Of a stretch of DNA of 64,000 nucleotides, positions 1 through 8,550 are shown piece after piece. Numbering within the stretch: position 1 is the stretch's first letter; every line of letters begins with the position of its first letter. The notes beneath the pieces are model-generated. The model ran no database searches and had not been told where the DNA came from. It worked only from the letters and a program-made list of their open reading frames with translations. A program made the translations under genes and the position numbers. This DNA is from a bacterium (GTDB lineage Bacteria > Actinomycetota > Acidimicrobiia > Acidimicrobiales > CATQHL01), in assembly GCA_026708055.1 (NCBI GenBank), contig JAPOVS010000075.1:1-64000 (forward strand). The letters run 5' to 3'.

Positions 1-81
1 GGCCGCGGCCACTCGTGCGCGCTGGACCGCGACGGCGCCATCACCTGCTGGGGCGTCCTTTTAGCGCCGGCCGCCGGGTAG
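1..81 (+). CDS. C-terminal fragment of an RCC1-repeat protein
   Basis: Frame 1 is open from the window edge to a TAG at 79-81. The first residues read GHSCALDRDGAITCWG, the diagnostic core of an RCC1 (regulator of chromosome condensation) propeller repeat. The frame then adds only about eight residues (VLLAPAAG) before stopping. RCC1-repeat proteins in actinobacteria are mostly secreted beta-propellers of unknown role. The stop falls directly after a repeat core, so this could be a natural C-terminus or a copy cut short by rearrangement. The sequence to the left is needed to tell. Confidence 0.6.
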   Translation, partial: GRGHSCALDRDGAITCWGVLLAPAAG

Positions 82-423
82 GAACCCGAGCCGACCGAAG
101 TGCCGGCCTGCTTGTGGCCGCGGCCCGCCAGCGAAGCGCGAGCGGGCGGTCGTCCGCTCGCAGGAGGACCCTCGCACGGCCACCAGCACCTACGACTCGC
201 CAGCGGTCCGCAAGGAGGCGGTCGTGCGTGCGCCGCGTGGCCCGGGATCGCCCGTTCGGCGCGCCCGACAGGACCGCTTGCGAAGTCCTGTCTATCACAC
301 GCTCTACTTGTCTAAAGAATTCTCGTAGACACTGATAGACTTTCTAGCGTAGATCCCGTCCAGAACCCGTACTCCCCCGGCGCCGGGCAGCGGCCACCCG
401 AACTGGCCGGCCGCGAGTCCGAG
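82..423. other. Non-coding stretch upstream of the AAA ATPase, with a possible -10 box
   Basis: No convincing gene was seen here. The short open frames on both strands are Arg/Ala-rich GC shadows. From about 295 the DNA becomes AT-richer, and TAGCGT at 345-350 could be a -10 box. Seven bases after it, codon 358 (GTC) begins a frame that is continuous with the ATPase and encodes its conserved N-terminal residues. Confidence 0.4.
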
Positions 424-1527
424 TTGGCCATGTTCGAGGTGGTGCTCGATCGGATTGCCGCGGGACGCGCTGAGCGTGGTGTCCTCCTGACGGGACTGCG
501 AGGCGTCGGCAAGACCGTGCTGTTGGAGGAGTTCCGCTCGTCTGCCGACCGGCGCGGCTGGGTGTCGGCCTTCATCGAGGCCGACTCGGACCGACCGTTT
601 CGCCTCCTGGCGAGCAAGGCATTGACGAGTTCGCTCCGCGCCACGTCGCTGCGGCACCGAACCTCCGCTCGACTCCGAAGCGCCCTCCGGGCGTTCAAGT
701 CATTCTCGTTGCAGGCGTCGGCCGACGGCTCGATCGGCATAGGCATCGATGTTGATCCGCTGGACGGGCGCGCCGACTCGGGCGACCTCGAGCTGGATCT
801 TTCCGAACTGCTGACCGACCTGGGCGAAGCTGCAGCCGACTTCGGCGCCGGTGTGCTGTTGCTCGTCGATGAGCTTCAGGAAGTCCCTCGATCCGATATC
901 GCCGCGTTGGCGGGGGCCGCGCACCGCACGGATCGTCTCCGGCTCCCCGTGGCTGTCTGCGGCGCCGGCCTTCCCAACCTGCCTGCCCTGCTCACCGAGG
1001 CCAAGACGTACGCGGAGAGGCTGTTCGCCTACCGCAGAATCGGGACGCTCACTCGATCGGAGGCCGCAGACGCGCTCCGGCTCCCTGCTGAGGCTCTGGC
1101 CGTCACCTGGCAGCCCGACGGGCTCGATCACGCCGTCGACGCCGCCGAGGGCTACCCGTACTTCCTGCAAGTCTTCGGGAAACAGATCTGGGACGGTGCT
1201 CCGGGCCCCAACGTGATCGCCGACGACGACGCCCGCGTCGGCGTCCTGGCGGCGCAGGGCGAACTCCGGGACAGCTTCTACGGGCCGCGATGGGAACGGG
1301 CCACCCCGGCCCAGAAGGCCTACCTCAGTGCGATGGCCGCCGAGGAGACAGCCGACGGCACGGTGCCGAGCGGGCACGTCGCCGCCCGGGTCGGCAAGTC
1401 GCACAGGGAATTGAGCACCAGCCGCGACCACCTGATCCGTCGCGGCCTCGTCTATGCCCCCGCACGCGGCCTCGTGGCCTTCACCGTTCCCGGGATGGCT
1501 TCATTCATCAGAGACAACACAAGGTGA
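424..1527 (+). CDS. AAA ATPase with C-terminal winged-helix-like region
   Basis: This is a P-loop ATPase of the Orc1/Cdc6-like AAA type that is common as a single gene in actinobacteria. The Walker A motif is GLRGVGKT and a Walker B-like LLLVDELQEVP follows. The C-terminal third resembles a winged helix. TTG at 424 is the first canonical start, but the same frame upstream (361-423) encodes PYSPGAGQRPPELAGRESEL, the N-terminal signature normally present in this family. There is no ATG, GTG or TTG between the upstream stop (313-315) and 424. Codon 358 is GTC, exactly where a leaderless start would sit after TAGCGT. The gene may therefore have lost its start codon or use an unusual one. Its 3' end overlaps the Phd remnant on the other strand. 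The cellular role is unknown. Confidence 0.75.
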   Translation: MAMFEVVLDRIAAGRAERGVLLTGLRGVGKTVLLEEFRSSADRRGWVSAFIEADSDRPFRLLASKALTSSLRATSLRHRTSARLRSALRAFKSFSLQASADGSIGIGIDVDPLDGRADSGDLELDLSELLTDLGEAAADFGAGVLLLVDELQEVPRSDIAALAGAAHRTDRLRLPVAVCGAGLPNLPALLTEAKTYAERLFAYRRIGTLTRSEAADALRLPAEALAVTWQPDGLDHAVDAAEGYPYFLQVFGKQIWDGAPGPNVIADDDARVGVLAAQGELRDSFYGPRWERATPAQKAYLSAMAAEETADGTVPSGHVAARVGKSHRELSTSRDHLIRRGLVYAPARGLVAFTVPGMASFIRDNTR

Positions 1528-1699
1528 CCCAGCGACCCTCCGCGACGAGACGCGCCAGCGTGTCGCCCGGTTCAGGAAGCGGTGACAGGTAGGCCACCGG
1601 CACGCCCCGGACCGTGACCCTGTACGTCTCGCCCTGCGCGACCAGCCGCAGCCACCGGCTGGCGTGCTGGCGAAGTTCGCGCACACCGATCGACTCCAT
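1508..1699 (-). CDS. Phd/YefM-family antitoxin, orphan and probably C-terminally truncated
   Basis: The 63-residue product begins MESIGVRELRQHASRWLRLV and has the Phd/YefM N-terminal DNA-binding fold (ELRQHAS, then VRGVPVAYLSP). In type II modules such a protein represses its own promoter and neutralises a PIN or Doc toxin encoded just downstream. Here the frame ends in RWVTLCCL, where family members usually have a longer toxin-binding tail. Downstream on its strand there is no toxin, only the 3' end of the ATPase gene, which it overlaps by 20 bases. This looks like a recombination junction that removed the toxin and the antitoxin tail. Confidence 0.7.
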   Translation of the reverse strand: MESIGVRELRQHASRWLRLVAQGETYRVTVRGVPVAYLSPLPEPGDTLARLVAEGRWVTLCCL

Positions 1700-1803
1700 G
1701 AGCTACACGATGGCATCAAGGTGAGGCCGCCCGGGGCCTGTCTCCCCCTTGGCAGACCGAAGTCCCCGCTCGTCGGCGGAGGACACCACTGCCGTGGGGC
1801 ACT

Positions 1804-2547
1804 TCAGTGGATGGTGCGGCCGCCGTCGACGGGTAGGGCCTGACCCGTGATGAACGAGGCGTCGTCGCTGGCCAGATAGGCGATGGCGGCGGCGATCTCG
1901 GCGGGTTCTCCGAGCCGCTCGATCAGGTAGCCCTCGATCGTTCGCGCCCGGCGCGCCTCGGGGTCGTCGGAGGCGGCCACCACTGCGGCGATCATCGGGG
2001 TGTTCACCGATCCGGGGCACACGGCGTTGACCCGGATGCCGTCTGTGGCGTGGTCCTTGGCCAGCGACTGCGTGAGGGTGATGACGCCACCCTTGGAGGT
2101 GGCGTAGGACACCATGCCGACGAGGCCGCGCAGTCCGGCGAAGGAGCTGAGGTTCACGATCGCCCCGCCGCCTCTGCGGCGCATGTGGGGAATGGCGGCG
2201 CGGCAACCCAGGAACACGCCGGTGAGGTTCACGTCCAGCACGCGGTGCCACTGCTCGAGGCTGGTGTCCACGGCGTTGCCGATTCCCAGGATCCCGGCAC
2301 TGTTGACGAGCACGTCGAGGCGCCCGGAGGTCTCGACGATGGTGTCCAACGCGGCGGTCCAGTGCGCCTCGACGGTCACGTCCACCTCGACGGCCGGGTG
2401 GCCGGCCGGCGGCTCCAGCCCCGGCAGCACGGCGGACCAGACAGTCGCCCCCTCGGCCGCCAGCCGCGCCACCGTGGCGCCGCCGATGCCGCCCTCGGCA
2501 CCGCTCACGACGGCCACCTTCCCCTCGAACCTGCGCATCCCCGTCAT
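1804..2547 (-). CDS. SDR-family NAD(P)-dependent oxidoreductase
   Basis: A classical short-chain dehydrogenase of 247 residues. It has a Gly-rich cofactor loop GAEGGIGGAT near residue 17, NSAG in the central fold, a catalytic Ser in NLSSFAG and the YATSK (Tyr-x3-Lys) active site. The C-terminus DGGRTIH is typical of FabG-like members. The start could be the first ATG or MRRFEGK three codons later. It lies 49 bases downstream of a second SDR on the same strand, so the two are probably co-transcribed and may act on related hydroxy/keto substrates. The substrate cannot be read from the sequence. Confidence 0.85.
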   Translation of the reverse strand: MTGMRRFEGKVAVVSGAEGGIGGATVARLAAEGATVWSAVLPGLEPPAGHPAVEVDVTVEAHWTAALDTIVETSGRLDVLVNSAGILGIGNAVDTSLEQWHRVLDVNLTGVFLGCRAAIPHMRRRGGGAIVNLSSFAGLRGLVGMVSYATSKGGVITLTQSLAKDHATDGIRVNAVCPGSVNTPMIAAVVAASDDPEARRARTIEGYLIERLGEPAEIAAAIAYLASDDASFITGQALPVDGGRTIH

Positions 2548-2596
2548 CCCGCAGACGCTAGCGACGCGGCTCGGAGGTGCGGCTCAAAGGGGCTGC

Positions 2597-3364
2597 TCAG
2601 TGCAGGGCGATGCCGCCGGTGATGTCGAACTCGGCGCCCGTGGCGTAGCTGCTGGCGTCGCTGAGCAGCCAGACGATGATCTCCGCCACCTCCTGCGGCT
2701 CGCCGAGACGGCCCAGCGGGATCATCTCACGCTCGGCCACCTCGATGAGCGCCGGGTCGGTCTGCTCGGTGAGCATGCGGGTGCGCATCGCTCCGGGGCA
2801 GACCGTGTTGACGAGGATCCCGTCGGCCGCCCCGAAGTTGGCGAACATCTTGGTCATCACCGCCACAGCCCCCTTGGTGGTCTCGTACAGCAGCGAGGTG
2901 GTGGTGAACCCGCCCTCGTAGACGCCGGTGGAGGTGACGTTCACGACCCGCCCCCAGCCGCGGGTGGCCATGTCGGCCATGGCGGCGCGCATCAGCAGCA
3001 GCGGCGCCCGGGCGTTGATGTGGTACACGAAGTCGAACCGCTCGCCGGTGATCTCCTCCAGCGGCGTGCGGAACAGCACGGCGGCGGCGTTCACCAATGC
3101 GTCCACCCGCCCGAAGTGCGCCACCGCCTGCGGCACCACGGACTCCACCTGATCGGCGTCACCCAGGTCCACGACGATGCCGTGCGCCTCGGCGCCCAGC
3201 GCCCGCACATCGCTCAGCGTCCCCTCCAGGGCGTCGGTGCGATTGTCCACCAGGGCGAGCCGGTAGCCGCCCCGCTCGGCCAGGATGCGGGCCGCGGCGC
3301 CGGCCAGACCGCCGCCCGCCCCGGTGAGGAGCGCCACCCGCTCGGGTCCACTCGAGTCGCTCAT
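2597..3364 (-). CDS. SDR-family oxidoreductase
   Basis: A 255-residue classical SDR with cofactor loop TGAGGGLAGAAA, the NAAAV segment, a Ser/Thr-rich strand (VTSTGVYEGG) and the active-site YETTK. The frame is open much further upstream, but ATG 3364 is preceded by a strong AGGAGG six bases away, so translation starts there and the longer frame is spurious. Position and strand make it the first gene of a two-gene unit with the SDR at 1804-2547. The pair may be sequential or alternative dehydrogenases in a degradative pathway. The substrate is unknown. Confidence 0.88.
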   Translation of the reverse strand: MSDSSGPERVALLTGAGGGLAGAAARILAERGGYRLALVDNRTDALEGTLSDVRALGAEAHGIVVDLGDADQVESVVPQAVAHFGRVDALVNAAAVLFRTPLEEITGERFDFVYHINARAPLLLMRAAMADMATRGWGRVVNVTSTGVYEGGFTTTSLLYETTKGAVAVMTKMFANFGAADGILVNTVCPGAMRTRMLTEQTDPALIEVAEREMIPLGRLGEPQEVAEIIVWLLSDASSYATGAEFDITGGIALH

Positions 3365-3710
3365 CGTTGCCTCCTGTTCGGTCGTTCTAAGCAGCCCCGG
3401 CTCGGCACGGTCGGCCCACCGGTCCAGAGCGGGCGCTCTCTCACTCGAGAACTCATCCTCGCCGCGTTCCTTCCTCGAACTCGGACCGTGCAAGCTTCGC
3501 ACGGGTAGCGGCGACGGCTTCGGCGTCAATCGCGCCTCCGGTATTCGGGAGTTGCGCTCGCCGCCGCACCGCGAGGCCGGTGTGGAAGACTGCTGAGGTT
3601 CGACGTCGACCCTGGGGCCGCGGAAGCGACATGACGATCTCTGGTGTCTCGAGTCGGCTCGGCACCATAACGCGGCCTCGTTGTGTCGGTTGTGGCGGAG
3701 GGGTCGGGGC
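3365..3710. other. Intergenic region between divergent SDR and defence operons
   Basis: This 346-base divergent spacer should hold promoters for both sides. I see no strong -35/-10 pair. A short inverted repeat (CCGTGC and GCACGG around AAGCTT) lies near 3487-3505. No gene is supported. A GGAGGGG at 3697-3703 is the ribosome-binding site for the helicase. Confidence 0.35.
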
Positions 3711-6700
3711 ATGGTCGGGATGGTGAGGCAGGCTGTCGCCGCCGAGGGGCTCGCGCGGGGCCAGCGGCTCGTGTTGCCGGGCGAGGCAGGGGTCGTCGTG
3801 CTTCGAGGGATCGAACGGCGAGCTGACGGTGTGGACCTGTTCGTCGCTGACGGCGACGCTGTTCGCGAAGTGTCGCTCACACAGGCTCGCGTCGAACAGA
3901 TCCGGGTGGTCACCCAGGACGGTGCAGCGGCACCCGAGGTGGTACTGGCTGGGTTGTGGAACGAGTGGATGCTGAGCGCGGTCCGCTCGGCCGGCTCTAC
4001 GGTGCTGGCGTCCACCACGTTGCGGCCGTTGCCGCATCAGATGGCGGCAGTGTACGGAAAGATGATCACCCAGCCGCTGCTGCGGTTCCTGCTGGCCGAT
4101 GAGCCCGGCACAGGCAAGACCGTCATGTCTGGACTGTGGCTGCGGGAGGCGCAGCGCAAGGGCCTGGTAAAGCGGGCCCTGGTGGTCTGCCCGGCGCATC
4201 TGGCGATCAAGTGGAGGGCCGACTTCGAGAGGTTCTTCGGCGGAGGGCTGAGGGAGGTGACCGCGGAGACCGTCCGCCAGCGAGCCCTGTCGGTGCCGGG
4301 CGAGGACCTGTGGGTAGTGTCGCTGAACCTGGCCGCGGTGAATCCGACGGTGCGCGAGGCGCTGCATCCCGACAAGGCGGGATGGGACGCCATCATCTTT
4401 GACGAGGCGCACCGTATGACGCCAACAGCCGAGACGCTTTACAGGGTGGGCAGGGAGCTGTCCGCGAAGGTTCCCCACGCGGTGTTCCTGACCGCGACTC
4501 CCCATCGGGGTGACGAGTGGTACTTCCGGGAGTTGCTGCACCTTGTCGACCCCGACGTGTTCCCGACGAGCCGGGCACCTGACAGCGGCCTGCCCAAGCG
4601 TCCGCGCCCTGACAGCGGCCTGCCCAAGCGTCCGCGCCCTGACAGCGGCAAGCCCCGGGCCGGCGCGCCGTTGAAGCCGGGGCCGCTGCATTTCCTGAGA
4701 CGCATGAAGGAGGAGCTAGTCGACTACGACTCGCGCAGCCTGCTGTTCAAGGCACGCGAGGCGCAGAACATCAGGGTGCCGATGAACTCCGACGAGCAGC
4801 GCTTCTATGACTGGGCGCAGGAGTTGGTGGCCGAGTACTTCCATGAGCGTGGCCGTGCCCTCGCCGCCATGGTGTACGGCAAGCGGTCCGCTTCCTCGTT
4901 GTATGCGCTGAGAGAGACACTGCGGCGACGCTTGGCCAAGATGGGCACCGCGGACGTGCTCGGCGGTGAGGACGATCCCGACGATGAAGACGAGCGAGAG
5001 GAGCGGGTCGTTGCCGCAGGCTCGGTCAACGCCCGCGAGGAGAAGAAAGCCATCGACTCGCTGTTGGCTGAACTGCAACCGCTGCTCGGGTCCGGCTCCG
5101 GGCAGTTGACGCTCGGCGACCTGGACGTCTCCAAGTGGGCACCGATGCTGAAGTGCCTGCGCGGCAACGGCGTCGCTGCCGGCTCAGGTCAGCAACTCGT
5201 GGTGTTCACCGAGTACGCGGACACCGCCAAGTGGCTGGTGCGCATGTTCATTGCTGAGGGCTTCGCCGCCGAGGAGTATTCCGGCACCTTGGACCACGCC
5301 GAGCGGGCGGCTATCCAGGCGCGGTTCATGGACGGCGGTTTCGAGGTGATCGTCTCCACCGACGCCGGCAACGAGGGAATCGACCTGCAGGCCGCGCACG
5401 TGCTCGTGAACTGGGACATCCCGTGGTCGCTGGTGCGCCTGGAGCAGCGGATGGGCCGCATCCACCGCATCGGCCAGCAGCACAAGGTCAACCTCTACAA
5501 CCTCGTCGCGCTCGGCACCCGAGAGGGACAGGCTCACGAGAAGCTGCTGGATCGGCTCATAGAGGCAGCCAACGAACTCGACGGCAAGATGTTCGACAGC
5601 CTCAACGCCATCATGGAGCGCATCCGCACCGGCGCCGGCGCCTACGAGCCCGAGAGACTGCTTCGGCTCTTCTACGATACCGACTCCGGCGCATCGGTCG
5701 GCGGAGACTGGCCGACGCTGGAGCAGATACGGCAGGCCCGTGACGACTACTACGCCGAGGTGCGTGCGCTGAGCACCAGAGTCGACGAAGCAGCCGCCAA
5801 TGCCGCCTGCCACGACGACCACACCGCCCGCGTGAATCCGATCATCGTCGAGCTCTTCCTAGTCCGCATCGCAGACGGCGGACTGCTGCGACGCAGCCGC
5901 GCTCCCGTAGACGACGAGGGCTTCTACTACCTGACGGCCTCACAAGCTGAGCACGGCTGGCAACTCCCCGAAGCGCTGCACCCCAGCGACGGCAGCGCCC
6001 TTGTCGCCACCCGAGCCGACACCCGCCACAAGGCGATCGCCGGCGGCCGCAAGCGCGCCGCGGACGCGGTGATGCTCGGACCGAGCGACCCTGGACTTGC
6101 AGCGCTCATCGGTAGCCTGCGCGAACGGGTCAACCCGGAGATGTGGCAGGGCGCGACCCTCTACGACGAGAGCGCCCGCGATGACTGCACTCTGTTCGTC
6201 TACGAATGCGACATCGCCGAGGGCTCCGACAGCACGGACCCCCGGCACCGTGAACGCACCAGCACGGCGTCATGGCTCATACGCGTCGACGGCACCGGCT
6301 CGGCGCGTCCGGTGTCATGGGACACGCTGCCAAACCTCGCCGCTGCGCCCGACCTGGCACCCGTCCCGCTCTCAATCGAGACCGCCGAGACCGCCGAGAC
6401 CGCGGCCGTCCGAGCGGCCGACGCCGAACGCGACCGGCGCGCCACCATGCTTGACGGCTGGGTCAAGCAACTCTCCAACCAACTGCGGCGCCTGCCGAAC
6501 GACCTCACCGACCAGATCCCCGACGCCAAGCGCAGGACAACAGCCCGAGCACGCATCGAATCGACCATCCGCCACCGACTGAACGACGCCAAGACCGCCG
6601 CGCGAGTCACACGAGGTGAGCCTCGGCGCGTCGGATGGGCACACATCGTCGCCTCCGCCGCACGCGACGAACCCGAAGAGGCCGCGGACGAACAAGCTGC

Positions 6701-7088
6701 CAGCGAAGCGGTGTCGATGCGCCTGGTCGCAGACCTCCTCGAGGGCGACAGCTGGCACGTCGAAGACGTGCACACCCAAGGCCGCGGCTACGACCTACAC
6801 GCCGTGCGAGGGGCCGAGCAGAGATGCGTCGAGGTCAAAGGGCGCGCAGGTCGAGCGTCCGCCACCGGCATCGCCCTCACCGGAGGCGAACTCGCGCAGG
6901 CCGCACAACTCGGAGACGATTACTGGCTGTATGTGGTGGACCAATGCGCCGACGGCACCGGAAACCTCTACGGCGCGTGGCAGAACCCGATCCAGACGTT
7001 CCAAGGAGGCTTCACCGGCGTCCGGCTGTGGCGACTGCCCGGCAGCGAACTCAAAGCCGCCCTCGGCAAGCAGGGCGACATCTCGTGA
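3711..7088 (+). CDS. SNF2/DEAH-type helicase with C-terminal DUF3883-like domain (defence)
   Basis: A 1125-residue superfamily 2 translocase. Domain order: an N-terminal region, a DEAH ATPase core (Walker A DEPGTGKT at about 130-137, DEAH at 231-234, TATPHRGD motif III), a spacer containing a 10-residue tandem repeat, and a helicase C-terminal domain (VVFTEYAD, then the Arg-finger region RMGRIHRIGQ at about 580-590). A long variable part follows, then a DUF3883-like domain at about 1000-1090 with HTQGRGYDLHA and CVEVKGR, a nuclease-like fold often fused to defence helicases. ATG 3711 is chosen because GGAGGGG lies seven bases upstream; TTG 3681 in the same frame lacks one. It opens the run of same-strand genes to 15650. 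SNF2 enzymes of this kind translocate on DNA in DISARM-like defence. That role is inferred here from its DUF1156/DUF499 partners. Confidence 0.88.
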   Translation: MVGMVRQAVAAEGLARGQRLVLPGEAGVVVLRGIERRADGVDLFVADGDAVREVSLTQARVEQIRVVTQDGAAAPEVVLAGLWNEWMLSAVRSAGSTVLASTTLRPLPHQMAAVYGKMITQPLLRFLLADEPGTGKTVMSGLWLREAQRKGLVKRALVVCPAHLAIKWRADFERFFGGGLREVTAETVRQRALSVPGEDLWVVSLNLAAVNPTVREALHPDKAGWDAIIFDEAHRMTPTAETLYRVGRELSAKVPHAVFLTATPHRGDEWYFRELLHLVDPDVFPTSRAPDSGLPKRPRPDSGLPKRPRPDSGKPRAGAPLKPGPLHFLRRMKEELVDYDSRSLLFKAREAQNIRVPMNSDEQRFYDWAQELVAEYFHERGRALAAMVYGKRSASSLYALRETLRRRLAKMGTADVLGGEDDPDDEDEREERVVAAGSVNAREEKKAIDSLLAELQPLLGSGSGQLTLGDLDVSKWAPMLKCLRGNGVAAGSGQQLVVFTEYADTAKWLVRMFIAEGFAAEEYSGTLDHAERAAIQARFMDGGFEVIVSTDAGNEGIDLQAAHVLVNWDIPWSLVRLEQRMGRIHRIGQQHKVNLYNLVALGTREGQAHEKLLDRLIEAANELDGKMFDSLNAIMERIRTGAGAYEPERLLRLFYDTDSGASVGGDWPTLEQIRQARDDYYAEVRALSTRVDEAAANAACHDDHTARVNPIIVELFLVRIADGGLLRRSRAPVDDEGFYYLTASQAEHGWQLPEALHPSDGSALVATRADTRHKAIAGGRKRAADAVMLGPSDPGLAALIGSLRERVNPEMWQGATLYDESARDDCTLFVYECDIAEGSDSTDPRHRERTSTASWLIRVDGTGSARPVSWDTLPNLAAAPDLAPVPLSIETAETAETAAVRAADAERDRRATMLDGWVKQLSNQLRRLPNDLTDQIPDAKRRTTARARIESTIRHRLNDAKTAARVTRGEPRRVGWAHIVASAARDEPEEAADEQAASEAVSMRLVADLLEGDSWHVEDVHTQGRGYDLHAVRGAEQRCVEVKGRAGRASATGIALTGGELAQAAQLGDDYWLYVVDQCADGTGNLYGAWQNPIQTFQGGFTGVRLWRLPGSELKAALGKQGDIS
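4581..4649 (+). repeat. 30-bp in-frame tandem repeat inside the helicase gene
   Basis: Two exact 30-base units (4581-4610 and 4611-4640) plus a 9-base partial third copy encode DSGLPKRPRP twice and then DSG. It lies between the two RecA-like lobes, in a basic Pro-rich linker, so copy-number change would keep the reading frame and alter only linker length. Confidence 0.9.
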
Positions 7089-7121
7089 TCAGGTTCCCGC
7101 AGCCTTCACGCTTGCGCCTGC

Positions 7122-7134
7122 TACAGTCGTCTCG
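7122..7134 (+). promoter_or_regulatory. Possible leaderless promoter for the TIGR04255-like gene
   Basis: TACAGT at 7122-7127 is followed by seven bases and then GTG 7135. This is the spacing expected when transcription starts on the first base of the start codon. No good -35 is visible. It suggests the genes from 7135 on can also be expressed separately from the helicase. Confidence 0.4.
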
Positions 7135-8016
7135 GTGACGCAAGGGCATCAGAGGATGCAGGCGGCACTGCCCAGCTTTCGACGCCCGCCCGTTGTCGAG
7201 ATGGTGATCGGCGCGCAGATGGTCGGCGCGGTGCCTCACTCACTTCAGGCCTTGGGCAAGTTCGCGGCCGCCCTCGCGGCTGAGGGTCTGTCGGTGCAGG
7301 AGGCGATGCCCGCTGTGAAGGTTCGCCCCGAGCGCGCCGACCCTGCTGAGACGCCTGTCGGAGCCTCGCTGGATGTTTTGCTCGGCTCAGGGGCTCCGCC
7401 TGTGCGACACATGATGCGCAACGCTGCGGGCGACGAGATGGTGCAGGTGCAAACAGACTGGATCGCGGTCAACTGGCGCAAGGCGTCCCAAGACGCGGAG
7501 TATCCGCGCTGGCCGCGCCGCTGGGACACGTTCGAGCGCCGTGCTCGGCTCGCGGAGACTTGTTTCGGCGGCGGCGACTTCCGGTTCGGGGGCGTCGAGG
7601 TCACCTACCTGAACCACATCGAGTTGGACGACGCTGCGGCGCTGCACAGACACCCCGCTCGGGCGCTGTCGTTCCTGGCCGCGGACGATGAGTTCACTGA
7701 CGGCTTTCTGGGCCCCGCCGAGCGTTGTCACGCCGGTCTGGACTTTCGAATCGGCCAGTCCGGATGCGACACACCAGCAGGCTGGCTGAGCGTTTCGGCC
7801 AGTCCCGCGTGGCACGAGAAGCGCCTGCATCCGCTCTTGGTTCTGACGCTGACGGCGAGAGGCAACCCGAGGTCGCCTTCGTTGGAGGGCGTTCGAGAGT
7901 TCGCCCATCTCGCGCGGGAGTGGATCGTGCGCGCCTTCGCGGATCTGACCACGCTGGAGATGCACGCCGAATGGGAACGCGAGGACGGAGAGTCCGACAA
8001 GGGAGCCGCACCGTGA
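7135..8016 (+). CDS. TIGR04255-family-like protein of unknown function
   Basis: A 293-residue protein. Its N-terminus (LPSFRRPPVVEMVIGAQM) matches the TIGR04255 signature of a Pro-Pro-Val-Val-Glu strand soon after the start, and a Trp/Tyr/Pro-rich middle (YPRWPRRW) is also typical. The family has no established biochemical role and is often annotated near mobile or defence genes. GTG 7135 is preferred over ATG 7156 because of the leaderless -10 spacing. ATG 7156 has AGAGG directly abutting it, which is too close to act as a ribosome-binding site. It begins 46 bases after the helicase and overlaps the next gene by 4 bases (GTGA). Confidence 0.7.
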   Translation: MTQGHQRMQAALPSFRRPPVVEMVIGAQMVGAVPHSLQALGKFAAALAAEGLSVQEAMPAVKVRPERADPAETPVGASLDVLLGSGAPPVRHMMRNAAGDEMVQVQTDWIAVNWRKASQDAEYPRWPRRWDTFERRARLAETCFGGGDFRFGGVEVTYLNHIELDDAAALHRHPARALSFLAADDEFTDGFLGPAERCHAGLDFRIGQSGCDTPAGWLSVSASPAWHEKRLHPLLVLTLTARGNPRSPSLEGVREFAHLAREWIVRAFADLTTLEMHAEWEREDGESDKGAAP

Positions 8017-8537
8017 CGATCGCAGAGTCGCATTCTGGAAGCCGTCTGCTGAGTACGAGTTGGCCAGTCACAGCAGCTTACGGGCCGACATCGGGATTCT
8101 TGGCCGACGAGGCCCTGCATTTCGCGAACGGCCCGGCCCTCACTCGGGTCGCCGCGGCCCCGGAGCGACCGCAACCGCCCGTGCTGTCGGCCGGCTGGGC
8201 ATACGGCACGCTGCGTGAGATGGAGTCGCTGGGCGACGACTGGGACGGTCATGGCGCCCTGGCACCTTCTGGCGAGGCGTTGACTCGCGCCCACGAGTTC
8301 CTCGTCACCGTGGAGACTTGGCCTCCTCGCGCGCTGCGCCCGGACGTGATGGCTTCGACGGAAGGGGGAGTCCTGGTCGAGTGGGACGCGGACGGCGCCG
8401 AGATCATCATCGAGTTCCCTTCCCGGGGCTGCGTGAACGTGTACCTCAAGACGGCCCGGATCGAGGCAGAGGGACCGGTCCGAGATCACCTCGCCGACTT
8501 GTCCGAGGCGCTGTCCCACATTGTCCGCCTGACCTGA
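8013..8537 (+). CDS. Unrecognised 174-residue protein (WDGHGA motif)
   Basis: The start GTG 8013 overlaps the upstream stop (GTGA), implying translational coupling. The product has no signal peptide or membrane segment. Its clearest feature is LGDDWDGHGALAPSGEAL near residue 70, followed by an alternating hydrophobic beta-rich stretch (GGVLVEWDADGAEIIIEF). I recognise the general Trp-Asp-Gly-x-Gly-Ala pattern from small uncharacterised proteins but can name no function. Its tight coupling to the TIGR04255-like gene and the gene at 8551 suggests that the three products act together. Confidence 0.65.
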   Translation: MTIAESHSGSRLLSTSWPVTAAYGPTSGFLADEALHFANGPALTRVAAAPERPQPPVLSAGWAYGTLREMESLGDDWDGHGALAPSGEALTRAHEFLVTVETWPPRALRPDVMASTEGGVLVEWDADGAEIIIEFPSRGCVNVYLKTARIEAEGPVRDHLADLSEALSHIVRLT

Positions 8538-8550
8538 TGCAACTGCTGGC

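Noticed and set aside
2114-3508. 464-residue plus-strand open frame across the two SDR genes
   Set aside because: Both SDR genes on the minus strand have complete cofactor and catalytic motifs and one has a strong ribosome-binding site.
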